Shown in pieces: positions 39,747 through 46,939 of a stretch of 46,939 bases of DNA (position 1 is the stretch's first letter; the number at the start of each line of letters is the position of its first letter). Made by a program: the position numbers and the translations under genes. The stretch covers positions 1 to 46,939 of the forward strand of contig CAYNDV010000021.1 in the NCBI GenBank assembly GCA_964396055.1, in the 5' to 3' direction. Source of the stretch: CAYJPV01 sp964396055. Lineage in GTDB: Bacteria > Acidobacteriota > Vicinamibacteria > Vicinamibacterales > JAKQTR01. A model generated the notes under the pieces. It ran no database searches and had not been told where the DNA came from. It saw only the letters and a program-made list of their open reading frames with translations.

Positions 39747-42371
39747 ATGCAGATACCGGACTTCCTGTCGGCTGGCCGCGCGTGGCGCGCATGGTTCCGG
39801 CTCGTCTTCGGCGCCGGCCTCACCGTCATGGCCCTCGCACCCGGTGCGGCGGTGGCCCAGGCCACGGCACGCCCACCCGCGGCGCTTCAGGCGCCACCGC
39901 GGCAGGACGCGTCTGACGAGGCGAAGGCGCTGGCCGCGGCGCGCGCCGAGCAGCAGTACACGATGGCAGCCGCCCGGGCACTCGCTCACGGGCAGCGCTC
40001 GCACGCGGACGAACTGGCGCGCAGCCGGGGTGCGGCAGACCCCGCTGCCGCCGCCACGCTGGCCAGGCTCGCCGCCGATCGGGGCCAGTACGACGACGCG
40101 CTGGCGCTGCTCCAGGTGACCGGCCGCACCGCGCCGTCGAGCGAAGCGGCGCTGCAACTGGGTCTGCTGCTGAGGTACCTCGGGCGGACCCGCGAGGCGG
40201 ACCAGGTGCTGGCGCCCCTCGCGTCCTCGGGGCGGGCAGCCACGACGTCTGCGGCGCTGCTGCGCGCGGGACTGGCCGCCCGGGCATTGCGCCAGCCGCG
40301 GACGGCCAATGCGCTGTTCCGCGAAGCGGCAGCGGCGCTGCCAGGCGACCCTGCGGTCAACACTGCGTGGGGGCACCTGTATCTCGACGCCAGCGATCCG
40401 GCTGAAGCGGTCGCGCGCTTCAGGACGGCCCTCAAGACCGATGCAGCCTGGGCGCCGGCCTGGGCCGGTCTGGCGCGCGCGCTTGCCTCGGAAGACCCGG
40501 CAGAGGCGATGGCCGCGGCGAAGAAGGCCATCGAGATCGATCCGGCGCTGGTGGAGGCGCACCTGTTCGTGGGCGAGTCAGCCCTCGAACGCGACCGTCC
40601 CGCGGAAACCCGCGCGGCCGTCGATCGCGCGCTCGCCGCGAACCCGCGCAGCCTGGACGGCCTGGCCCTGCTGGCCGCGCTGGAATTCGTCAGCGATGCG
40701 CCGGCGGCGTTCGAGGCCGCCGTGGCGCGGGCGCTCGCGGTCAACCCCACGTTCGGCGAGGTCTACCGGGTGACCGCCGCGCACGCCGCAGGCCGCTACC
40801 GGTACGACGACGCGGCGGCGCTGGCGCGGCGGGCCGTGGCGCTCGAGCCGGCCAACCCGGGGAACCAGGCCGCGCTGGGCCTGCACCTGCTGCGCACCGG
40901 CGAGGAGCGCGAGGCCCGCCGCGCGCTCGAGACGGCCTTCAAGGCCAACAGCTACGACCTCGTCACGTTCAACCTCCTCGAGATGCTGGACGAGCTCGAC
41001 ACGTTCGCGTCGTTCCCGGCCGGTATCGCCACCGTGAAACTCCACAGGGACGAAGCGCCCGTGCTGCGCCACTATGCGGTGCCGCTCGTCAACGACGCGC
41101 TTGCGAAGATGAGCGCCCGGTACGGCTTTGCGCCGGCGGGACCGATCCTGGTGGAGATCTTCCCGGACCACGACGACTTCGCCGTGCGCACGCTCGGCCT
41201 GCCGGGGCTCGTGGGCGCGCTCGGCGTCTGCTTCGGCCGCGTCGTGACCCTCGATTCTCCCCGCGCGCGCAAGCCGGGGTCGTTCAACTGGCAGGCCACG
41301 CTCTGGCACGAGATGGCCCACGTCTTCACGATGCAGCTCTCGGGCTACCGCGTGCCACGCTGGCTCACCGAGGGCATCTCGGTGTGGGAGGAAGGCCAGG
41401 TCCGCCCCGAATGGGCCCGCGACTCGGAGATCGCGTTCGCGCGCGCGGCGGCAGAGGGCCGGCTGCCGAAACTGGCTGACCTCAATGCAGGGTTTTCGCG
41501 CCCTGATCTCGTGGAACTGGCCTACGTCCAGGCCTCGCAGGTGGTGGCGGTGATTGTCGAGCGCCACGGCGAGGCTGCGCTCGGACGCCTGCTGCGCGCG
41601 TTCGCGGGCCGCGCAGGCACGGACGAGGCGCTGCGCCGGGCCCTCGGCTCGGGCCTCGACGACCTGCAGGCCGCGTTCGACGCGCGCGTGGAGCAACGGT
41701 ACGGGCCGCTCGGCCGGGCCCTCCGCGTGCCCGAGGGCTTTGCGGTCCCGCCGGGCGCGACGCCTGCGGCCCTGCAGGCCCTGGCGGCGAAGCATCGCGA
41801 CAGCGTGCCGGCTCAGATGGCGATCGGGGCGGCGCTGGCGGCCGCGGGAGCCCGCGAGGCAGCCGCAGCGGCGTACGCGCGTGCCCACGAACTGGCGCCG
41901 GCCCTCGTCGGGGAGGACAGCCCCCGCGCCAGGCTTGCGGCGCTCGCGGAGCGCCAGGGAGAGATCGCCGCGGCGGCAGCCCACCTCGCGTCGCTGGTGG
42001 CCGACGACCACACGAACATCGAAGCTGCCAGGCGCCTCGCGCCCCTGGCGCGCCGCCTCGGCCGGACCGACGCGCTGTGGCTGGCCCTCGAGCGGATCGT
42101 CACGGTGGACCCGTTCGACGCGTCCGCCCACGGCGCGCTCGGCCGCCTGGCGCTCGACCGCGGGCAGTTGCCCGTGGCCGTGCGGGAGTTCTCGGCGGCG
42201 CTCGCAGCGGGTCCTGTCGATGTCGCCCCGGCTCACTGTGACCTGGCAGAGGCCCTGCTGCGCACCGGCGACCGGCCCGGCGCCCGGCGCGAAGTGCTCG
42301 CGGCCCTGGAGATCGCCCCCTCCTATGAGCGAGCCCAGGAACTGCTCCTGAAGATCGTCGACGGCACGTGA
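39747..42371 (+). CDS. Exported TPR protein with HEXXH peptidase (MA-like) domain
   Basis: The 874-residue protein has a signal peptide (hydrophobic about 17-38, 'LVFGAGLTVMALAPGAAVAQ'). About ten TPR-like helical repeats follow (60-430), then a gluzincin-type peptidase core with 'HEMAH' (521-525) and a downstream Glu ligand in 'WLTEGISVWEE' (Glu542). More TPR-like repeats fill 690-870. This sandwich of TPRs around a peptidase-MA-like domain is common in Acidobacteriota, and its substrates are unknown. The ATG at 39747 begins the signal peptide; an upstream in-frame extension has none. It is probably the first gene of its own transcript, followed after 77 bp by a phospholipid synthesis gene. 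Confidence 0.88.
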   Translation: MQIPDFLSAGRAWRAWFRLVFGAGLTVMALAPGAAVAQATARPPAALQAPPRQDASDEAKALAAARAEQQYTMAAARALAHGQRSHADELARSRGAADPAAAATLARLAADRGQYDDALALLQVTGRTAPSSEAALQLGLLLRYLGRTREADQVLAPLASSGRAATTSAALLRAGLAARALRQPRTANALFREAAAALPGDPAVNTAWGHLYLDASDPAEAVARFRTALKTDAAWAPAWAGLARALASEDPAEAMAAAKKAIEIDPALVEAHLFVGESALERDRPAETRAAVDRALAANPRSLDGLALLAALEFVSDAPAAFEAAVARALAVNPTFGEVYRVTAAHAAGRYRYDDAAALARRAVALEPANPGNQAALGLHLLRTGEEREARRALETAFKANSYDLVTFNLLEMLDELDTFASFPAGIATVKLHRDEAPVLRHYAVPLVNDALAKMSARYGFAPAGPILVEIFPDHDDFAVRTLGLPGLVGALGVCFGRVVTLDSPRARKPGSFNWQATLWHEMAHVFTMQLSGYRVPRWLTEGISVWEEGQVRPEWARDSEIAFARAAAEGRLPKLADLNAGFSRPDLVELAYVQASQVVAVIVERHGEAALGRLLRAFAGRAGTDEALRRALGSGLDDLQAAFDARVEQRYGPLGRALRVPEGFAVPPGATPAALQALAAKHRDSVPAQMAIGAALAAAGAREAAAAAYARAHELAPALVGEDSPRARLAALAERQGEIAAAAAHLASLVADDHTNIEAARRLAPLARRLGRTDALWLALERIVTVDPFDASAHGALGRLALDRGQLPVAVREFSAALAAGPVDVAPAHCDLAEALLRTGDRPGARREVLAALEIAPSYERAQELLLKIVDGT

Positions 42372-42448
42372 GCCGTCTGACCCGGCGTTCGCGCCGTTCC
42401 GGGTGAAACCGTTTCGTGCCCGCGCAGAACCGCGCAGAGAGGCCTGGC

Positions 42449-43138
42449 ATGGCACCGCACGCAGACAAACCCGCCGATCATGTCCGCGACCACCGCAGCC
42501 TGACGGCCGCCGCCGAGAAAGCGCTCCTGATTTGGATCGCCGGCCGGCTGCCGGCCTGGGTCACGTCGGACCTGCTGACGGCGCTCGGCCTGTTCTCGAT
42601 GGCCGGCGTCGGCCTCTCGTTCTGGGCCGCCGCCCGCATCCCGGCCGTGGCCCTCCCCCTGGTGGTGGTGTTCCTCGCGCTGAACTGGTTCGGCGACAGC
42701 CTCGACGGCACCGTCGCCCGCGTGCGCAATCAGCTCAGGCCCCGATACGGGTTCTACGTGGACCACGTGATCGACATGGCGGGCACCACCATGCTCATCG
42801 GCGGGCTGATCGCGGGCGGGTTCCTGAGCCCGGTCGTGGGTCTGGCCGTGTTGTCCGCGTGGCTGCTCGTCTCGGCGGAGTCGTTTCTGGCCACCCACGC
42901 CCGCGGCGTGTTCCGCATGTCCTTCGGCTGGTTCGGCCCCACCGAACTGCGCATCCTGATCGCGCTGGGGGCCCTCAAGTTGCTGCGCGGAAGCACGGTC
43001 ACGCCCTTCGGCTTCGGGCCCTGGCTCGCGTTCGACGTCGGGGCCGTGGCGGCCGCGGCCGGCATGGTCATCCTGTTCGTGGCCGCCGGCATCCGCAACG
43101 GCCTCGCCTTGTACCGGGAAGAAACGACGTGGCGATGA
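42449..43138 (+). CDS. CDP-alcohol phosphatidyltransferase family membrane protein
   Basis: The 229-residue polytopic protein has the family signature D-x2-D-G-x2-A-R-x9-G-x3-D-x3-D, read as 'DSLDGTVAR' (83-91), 'GFYVD' (101-105) and Asp109. These enzymes join a CDP-activated lipid to an alcohol at the inner membrane. Which alcohol is used is not evident; the sequence is not clearly PgsA or PssA. The N-terminal 25 residues are cytoplasmic and charged. The ATG at 42449 has AGAGAGG upstream, and a GTG 11 codons before it is possible. The following VanZ-like gene is 75 bp away on the same strand. Confidence 0.88.
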   Translation: MAPHADKPADHVRDHRSLTAAAEKALLIWIAGRLPAWVTSDLLTALGLFSMAGVGLSFWAAARIPAVALPLVVVFLALNWFGDSLDGTVARVRNQLRPRYGFYVDHVIDMAGTTMLIGGLIAGGFLSPVVGLAVLSAWLLVSAESFLATHARGVFRMSFGWFGPTELRILIALGALKLLRGSTVTPFGFGPWLAFDVGAVAAAAGMVILFVAAGIRNGLALYREETTWR

Positions 43139-43213
43139 CGCCGCCGGCATCCGCCCCCCGGGCCCGGCGTCACCCGCGAGCCGCCTGACGGTCCAATGAC
43201 GTGGAGGTCCGAC

Positions 43214-44320
43214 ATGAACGGCTCAACGGGTGATGGCCGCCAGCTGGCGGTGGCCGTGGCTGGCTCGGCGGTCATGGTGCTGGCGGCCCCGTTCTTCGGC
43301 GAACTGCGCAGCCTGATCCGGTCGGCGTTCCCGGCCCAGTTCACGGCGATCGTCGGCGGGTTGGTCGGCACTGCGGTCGCCTCCGCCGTGGCTGCGGGGC
43401 TGTGGCGCATCCGCAGTCACCGCCGGCCTCGCGCGGTCGCGATCGGCGTCGCCCTGGCGGGCGCGGTGCTCTACTCGGAGTGGACCGGTGCGGCGGATCC
43501 CGCCATCCGGATGGTGGAGTACTCGCACTTCGTCGAGTACGGCGTCATTACGTTCCTCTTCTACCGCGTGTGGCGCAACCGGGGCGACGGGTCGGCGCTG
43601 GCGGTGCCGGCCATCGCCGCATTCGTCGCCGGCGTGGCCGCCGAAGGGTACCAGTGGTTCCTGCCCGCCAGGGTGGGGGAGTTGAAGGATGTCTGGCTGA
43701 ACGCGGTCGCCATCGGGTGCGGGCTGCTGTTCGCCGTGGCGGCGGCGCCGCCGCCGGCGTTCCGGTTCGCCTGGCCCCCGGTTGCCCGGCGGCTCACCGC
43801 GCGCGCCCTCGTCGTCGCCGTGCTGGCCCTGGCGGCGTTCGTCCACGCCGTGCACCTCGGCGTCGAGATCCGCGATCCCGCGATCGGATCGTTCGTCTCG
43901 CGCTACACGGCAGACGACCTGGCGGCGCTCGCCGCCGACCGCGCGGCAGCGTGGCGGGAAGCGCCACCGGCCACGCGCCCGCCGCGCTTGTCACGCGAGG
44001 ACCAGTTCATGACCGAGGGGCTGCAGCACGTGCAGGCCCGCAACAAGGCGTGGGATGCGGGCGATGCGTTCACCGCCTGGCGCGAGAACCTGATACTCGA
44101 GCGGCACTTCGCGATCGTGCTCGACACCCCGTCCTACGTCTCGAAGACCGGGCACCGATGGGCAGACGAACAACGGGCCGACGCGGCGCGCCGGGTCGAA
44201 GGCACCGACGCGCGCGACTTCGTCAGCGCGGCCTACCCCTACACAATCTACGTCTGGTCCCCGGTGTGGCTCTGGCTGGCGGCCGGCGCCCTGGCGGCGC
44301 TGCTGGCAGGCGTACGATAA
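43214..44320 (+). CDS. VanZ-like membrane protein
   Basis: The 368-residue protein has several membrane helices. A VanZ-like core is present ('LYSEWTGAADPAIRMVEYSHFVEYGVITFLFYRVWR', 'EGYQWFLPARVGELKDVWLNAVAIGCGLLFA'). A soluble, mostly helical segment of about 110 residues follows, with many charges ('TADDLAALAADRAAAWREAPP'), and a last helix ends the protein. VanZ confers low-level teicoplanin resistance in some bacteria, but most VanZ-like proteins have unknown roles; no resistance role is implied here. GGAGGT lies 5 bp before the ATG at 43214, which is preferred to the ATG at 43196. The stop lies one base before a palindromic repeat. Confidence 0.83.
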   Translation: MNGSTGDGRQLAVAVAGSAVMVLAAPFFGELRSLIRSAFPAQFTAIVGGLVGTAVASAVAAGLWRIRSHRRPRAVAIGVALAGAVLYSEWTGAADPAIRMVEYSHFVEYGVITFLFYRVWRNRGDGSALAVPAIAAFVAGVAAEGYQWFLPARVGELKDVWLNAVAIGCGLLFAVAAAPPPAFRFAWPPVARRLTARALVVAVLALAAFVHAVHLGVEIRDPAIGSFVSRYTADDLAALAADRAAAWREAPPATRPPRLSREDQFMTEGLQHVQARNKAWDAGDAFTAWRENLILERHFAIVLDTPSYVSKTGHRWADEQRADAARRVEGTDARDFVSAAYPYTIYVWSPVWLWLAAGALAALLAGVR

Positions 44321-44428
44321 CAATCCCGGATTGATTTATGCACGACCAACGGGAGTGCATGAGGGACGACAGCAATCCCGGATTGATTTATGCACGACCA
44401 ACGGGAGTGCATAAATCAATCCGGGATT
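44321..44428. repeat. 40-bp direct repeat; second copy is half of a 22-bp perfect inverted repeat
   Basis: The 40-bp unit (44321-44360) recurs exactly at 44373-44412. In the second copy the arms 44374-44395 and 44407-44428 are perfect 22-bp inverted repeats around an 11-bp loop (GACCAACGGGA). In the first copy the right arm breaks off after GTGCAT. The arms are about half A+T, unlike the surroundings. The element lies between convergent genes and may end both transcripts. The contrast in composition and the duplication suggest a small mobile repeat. Confidence 0.93.
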
Positions 44429-44441
44429 GATACACGGCGAG

Positions 44442-45275
44442 CTACTGGACGCGCGTGGCGGTCCAGTTGGCGGTCGAGGCGCCCGTCGTCACCGTGCCCG
44501 ACATCGTCGTCCCGCCGACACGGCCCTTGTAGGTCGAGTCGCCCACGGTGAAGGTGATCTCGTCACCTGTCAGGCGGCCCGTATACAGGGCCGTCGTCGT
44601 GGTGCCGTTCGCCAGCGTACCCGACACCATCTGGAACGACTGACTGAGTGTGAGGGTCTTGTCACCGAGGCGCCACGTGCCTTCGACCTTCGCCGGCACG
44701 ATCCACAGGTAGGCCGTGCACCAGCTCGTGCAGTCCTGCTCCACGCTGGCGCTGCCGTCTTCCTGCCACTCGCCCATCTTGAACGTGTTGGTGACGATCC
44801 GGGTGCCCGGCTTGAGGTCGAGGAGCTTGGGGCGCAGCCGCATGTTGATGTCCGTCAGCAGAAACATGGTGATGACGGTCGCCTGCGAGAAGTCGCTCTC
44901 GAAGAGGTCGGCCTTCATGAACGTCGCCTTCTCGGCCAAGCCCTCCTTCAGGGCGTTGGCCTTCGACAGCTCCACCATGTCCGGCTCGTACTCGATGCCG
45001 AACGCGCGCGCGCCCCGCTTGGCGGCAGCAATCACCGTGCGGCCGTCGCCCGAGCCGAGGTCGATGACGACGTCGTTCGCCGTGACGCCGCCGAGGTCGA
45101 GCATCTTCTGGACCAGAGCGGGTGACGTGGGCACCCATACGACGTCCTTGCCGGGCTGCCCGTACTGCGGTTCGTAGGGCTTGTTCTGCTGCGGGGGCTG
45201 GGCCTGCGCGGCAACGGCCAGCGCCGCCAGGATGACTACCGCGCCGAATCCGTGCACGGGCCGAAGAATCCTCAT
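44442..45275 (-). CDS. Exported SAM-dependent methyltransferase-like protein
   Basis: The 277-residue protein has a signal peptide ('MRILRPVHGFGAVVILAALAVAAQAQ'). A class I methyltransferase fold follows with motif I 'VVIDLGSGDGRTVIAAAKRGA', 'AFGIEYEPDMVELSKANA', 'ATFMKADLFESDFSQATVITMFLL' and 'LKPGTRIVTNTFKMG'. The C-terminal 90 residues are beta-rich and unrelated ('WRLGDKTLTLSQSFQMVSGTL...YTGRLTGDEITFTVGDSTYKGRVGG'). SAM is not known to be available in the periplasm, so the protein may bind another ligand or act before export. AGGGAG precedes the ATG at 45275; an in-frame start 15 codons upstream is rejected because the signal peptide begins here. Confidence 0.85.
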   Translation of the reverse strand: MRILRPVHGFGAVVILAALAVAAQAQPPQQNKPYEPQYGQPGKDVVWVPTSPALVQKMLDLGGVTANDVVIDLGSGDGRTVIAAAKRGARAFGIEYEPDMVELSKANALKEGLAEKATFMKADLFESDFSQATVITMFLLTDINMRLRPKLLDLKPGTRIVTNTFKMGEWQEDGSASVEQDCTSWCTAYLWIVPAKVEGTWRLGDKTLTLSQSFQMVSGTLANGTTTTALYTGRLTGDEITFTVGDSTYKGRVGGTTMSGTVTTGASTANWTATRVQ

Positions 45276-45359
45276 GAGACGCTCCCTGTGAGTCGGACGG
45301 AGTGCGATTCTACCACTCACAGCCTCCAGCCTCGCCCCCGGGGCAGGGTTGACGTTCTG

Positions 45360-45429
45360 GGTTCACGGTTCACGGTTCAGGGTTCACGGTTCAGGGTTCA
45401 CGGTTCAGGGTTTGGGGTTCACGGTTCAG
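45360..45429. repeat. Heptamer array GGTTCAC/GGTTCAG, 10 units
   Basis: Ten period-7 units are present: GGTTCAC, GGTTCAC, then GGTTCAG and GGTTCAC in alternation, with one GGTTTGG. The alternation gives a 14-bp higher-order repeat, a sign that two-unit blocks were duplicated. It runs directly into the CTTCTTG element. The 220-bp gap between the permease stop and the methyltransferase start is mostly repeat. Confidence 0.96.
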
Positions 45430-45482
45430 CGTGACAGCGTGATCCCTTCTTGCTTCTTGCTTCTTGCTTCTTGCTTCTGTCC
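45427..45482. repeat. Composite element with CTTCTTG heptamers, copy 2 (4 full units)
   Basis: The sequence is identical to 18307-18355 except for one additional CTTCTTG unit (units at 45446-45473). As in copy 1, its right end lies next to the stop of a minus-strand gene. On the minus strand the permease stop TAG is followed by GGGGCGC and GGGGAGG, two more G-rich heptamers, before the element. Confidence 0.95.
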
Positions 45483-45494
45483 CTCCCCGCGCCC

Positions 45495-46868
45495 CTAATG
45501 CGGCAGTCCGAACAGGAAGTAGGTCAGGCACAACGCGGCCAGCACGAGGCTGCCGGCATTGATCTCGCGGGCCCGGCCGCCCGCCAGCTTGGCCAGCGGG
45601 TACAACACGAGTCCCGCCGTGAGGCCGTTGGCGATGTTGTAGGTGAACACCATCAGGACGATGCACGCGAAGGCCGGCAGGGCTTCGGTCAGATCGTCGA
45701 AATCGATGCGGCGCATCGATCCCACCATCAGCATGCCCACCGCCACCAGGGCGGGCCCGTACGCGTAGCGTGATTGCTGCAACGGGGCCACGAGGGGCAC
45801 GAAGAAGAGCGCCGCCAGGAACAGGAGCCCGGTCACGACCGCCGCGAGCCCGGTGCGCGCGCCTTCCCGGATCCCGGTGGCCGACTCGATGTAGGCGCCG
45901 CTGGTCGACGTGCCGACCAGGGCCGCGAACACGCACGACAGCGCGTCGACCATCATGGGGCGCTCGACGCGCGGGAAGTTGCCGTCCTTGTCCAGCATGC
46001 CGCCCGCCGCGCCGACGCCCACCAGCGTGCCGAGCGTGTCGAGGAACGACATGAGCACGAGCGTCAGGAGGACCGGCAGGAAGCTGATCTGCAGCACGCC
46101 TGCCACGTCGAGCCGCAAGGCCACGGGGGCCAGGGAGTAGTCGCCGGTGAAGGGCAGGGCCATCACCGCCGCCGGCGCCTGGGCGTAGCCGAGGGCGTAG
46201 CCCGTCACCGCCGTACCCGCGATGCCGATCAGGATCGCGCCGGGAACCCGCCGCATCAGCAGCAGCACGATCACGATGAATCCGGCAATCGCCAGCAGGA
46301 CCTGCGGGTCGTGGAAGGCGCCGATCTTCACCGGCACGTCCGGCGCCCGCAGCAGCGCCTGCCCCGCCGCCAGCAGGGCCTGCGGCGGCAGGCCCGCCGC
46401 GCCGCTGGTCACGATGCCCGTCTCGTACAGGCCGATGTACGCCAGGAACAGGCCGATGCCCGCCGCGAAGCTGTGCTTCAAGCTGGGCGAAATCGCGTTG
46501 GCCAGCTTCGACCGCACCTGGAACAGCGTGAGCAGGACGAAGATGGCACCGGCCACGAAGACCGAACCCAGCCGCTGCTCCCACGTGGCGCCCATGGCCG
46601 CGAGGCCGAAGGCGATGAAGGCATTCTCGCCCATGTAGGGTGCGACGGCGATGGGCCGGTTGGCGTACAGCCCCATCAGGATCGAGCCGAAGGCGGCGGT
46701 CAGGATCGTGGCCACGGTGCCGGGACCGATGGGAATCCCGGCTGCGCTCAGGATGGCCGGGTTCACCACGATGATGTAGGCCATCGTCACGAACGTCGTG
46801 ACGCCGCCGAGCACCTCGCGGCGGGTCGTGGATCCCTGCGCGGCAATGCTGAAGTACTTCTCGAGCAT
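45495..46868 (-). CDS. Purine permease (NCS2 family, AzgA-like)
   Basis: The 457-residue protein has about 12-14 membrane helices and the signature of guanine/hypoxanthine permeases: 'EVLGGVTTFVTMAYIIVVNPAILSAAG', 'PYMGENAFIAFGLA', 'FLDTLGTLVGVG' and 'STSGAYIESATGIREGARTGLAAVVTGLLF'. It imports purine bases with protons at the inner membrane. No ribosome site precedes the ATG at 46868. TATAGT lies exactly 6 nt upstream (46880-46875, minus strand), so the transcript is probably leaderless, as for trhA. A GGGGCGT array lies directly behind that element. The substrate (adenine, guanine or hypoxanthine) cannot be fixed from the sequence. Confidence 0.93.
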   Translation of the reverse strand: MLEKYFSIAAQGSTTRREVLGGVTTFVTMAYIIVVNPAILSAAGIPIGPGTVATILTAAFGSILMGLYANRPIAVAPYMGENAFIAFGLAAMGATWEQRLGSVFVAGAIFVLLTLFQVRSKLANAISPSLKHSFAAGIGLFLAYIGLYETGIVTSGAAGLPPQALLAAGQALLRAPDVPVKIGAFHDPQVLLAIAGFIVIVLLLMRRVPGAILIGIAGTAVTGYALGYAQAPAAVMALPFTGDYSLAPVALRLDVAGVLQISFLPVLLTLVLMSFLDTLGTLVGVGAAGGMLDKDGNFPRVERPMMVDALSCVFAALVGTSTSGAYIESATGIREGARTGLAAVVTGLLFLAALFFVPLVAPLQQSRYAYGPALVAVGMLMVGSMRRIDFDDLTEALPAFACIVLMVFTYNIANGLTAGLVLYPLAKLAGGRAREINAGSLVLAALCLTYFLFGLPH

Positions 46869-46883
46869 GGGGGGACTATACAA

Positions 46884-46939
46884 GGGGCCGGGGGCTGGGG
46901 GCCAGGGGCGTGGGGCGTGGGGCGTGGGGCGTGGGGCGT
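46884..46939. repeat. Heptamer array GGGGCCG/GGGGCTG/GGGGCCA/GGGGCGT, at least 8 units, runs off the window
   Basis: Units 1-3 vary (GGGGCCG, GGGGCTG, GGGGCCA) and units 4-8 are identical GGGGCGT. The array reaches the last base of the window, so its full length is unknown. It lies directly upstream of the permease's TATAGT element. Confidence 0.95.

Noticed and set aside
43214..44320. Teicoplanin resistance gene
   Set aside because: Only the VanZ-like core matches; there is no van cluster, and most VanZ-like proteins are unrelated to resistance.
45360..45429. Telomere-like terminal repeat
   Set aside because: The array is internal and flanked by ordinary genes on both sides.

Overview
The window is high-GC DNA (I estimate close to 70% G+C) from a Gram-negative bacterium, packed with long genes and short gaps. 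Gene content points to the Acidobacteriota, most likely the Vicinamibacteria (Luteitalea/Vicinamibacter-like): a tricorn-type S41 peptidase, a long sortilin/VPS10-like BNR protein, an Oar-like TonB-dependent transporter with an N-terminal carboxypeptidase-regulatory domain, a MoxR/DUF58/BatA/DUF4175/DUF4159 cluster, a membrane pyrophosphatase and many exported proteins. This assignment is inferred from gene content; there is no rRNA gene to confirm it. I see no tRNA, rRNA, transposase, phage gene or CRISPR array.

Layout. 1-1440 is the 3' end of a tricorn-like protease. 1430-8769 is a minus-strand operon (BNR/VPS10 protein, trkA, trkH, dihydropyrimidinase). 8902-12191 is a plus-strand run: a MauG-like di-haem peroxidase, then an ECF sigma factor, a one-helix membrane protein and a secreted double-STN protein. 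12235-14449 holds a YjbQ-like protein, a DsrE-family protein and pdxH. 14703-21101 holds an unknown gene behind a GntR-type operator, the H+-pyrophosphatase hppA, a two-gene PAQR membrane operon and glnA. 21275-25820 is an Oar-like transporter facing an astacin-like protease. 25884-38119 is a long minus-strand cluster of overlapping genes (VWA/GATase-like, degenerate C13 caspase-fold protein, DUF4159, MoxR, DUF58, BatA-like, DUF4175, NTF2-like). 38382-39665 is an exported beta-carbonic anhydrase with a small Pro/Ala-rich partner. 39747-46868 holds a TPR/HEXXH peptidase, a CDP-alcohol phosphatidyltransferase, a VanZ-like protein, an exported SAM-methyltransferase and a purine permease.

The most unusual feature is between the genes. 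At least seven intergenic tracts are tandem repeats of different sequence but the same unit length, 7 bp: TGTCTTC, CTAGAGG/CTAGGGG, GGGGCTG/GGGGCGT, CTTCTTG and GGTTCAC/GGTTCAG. Two begin on the TAG stop codon of the preceding gene, and two others follow a TAG stop directly. Two loci carry the same composite element and differ by exactly one heptamer. Beside them lie two copies of a 50-bp palindromic module, nested double stem-loops with a GGCTTCAGCC or GGCTGAAGCC core, and an A+T-rich 22-bp inverted repeat. Together these look like a genome-wide family of heptameric intergenic repeats, comparable in form to the heptameric STRR repeats of cyanobacteria. This is the best candidate for something undescribed.

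The second point of interest is the MoxR cluster, whose C13-type member has Ser where the catalytic Cys belongs and carries a canonical EF-hand loop. The third is the sigma / membrane protein / double-STN module, which resembles FecI-FecR-FecA signalling without a receptor barrel.
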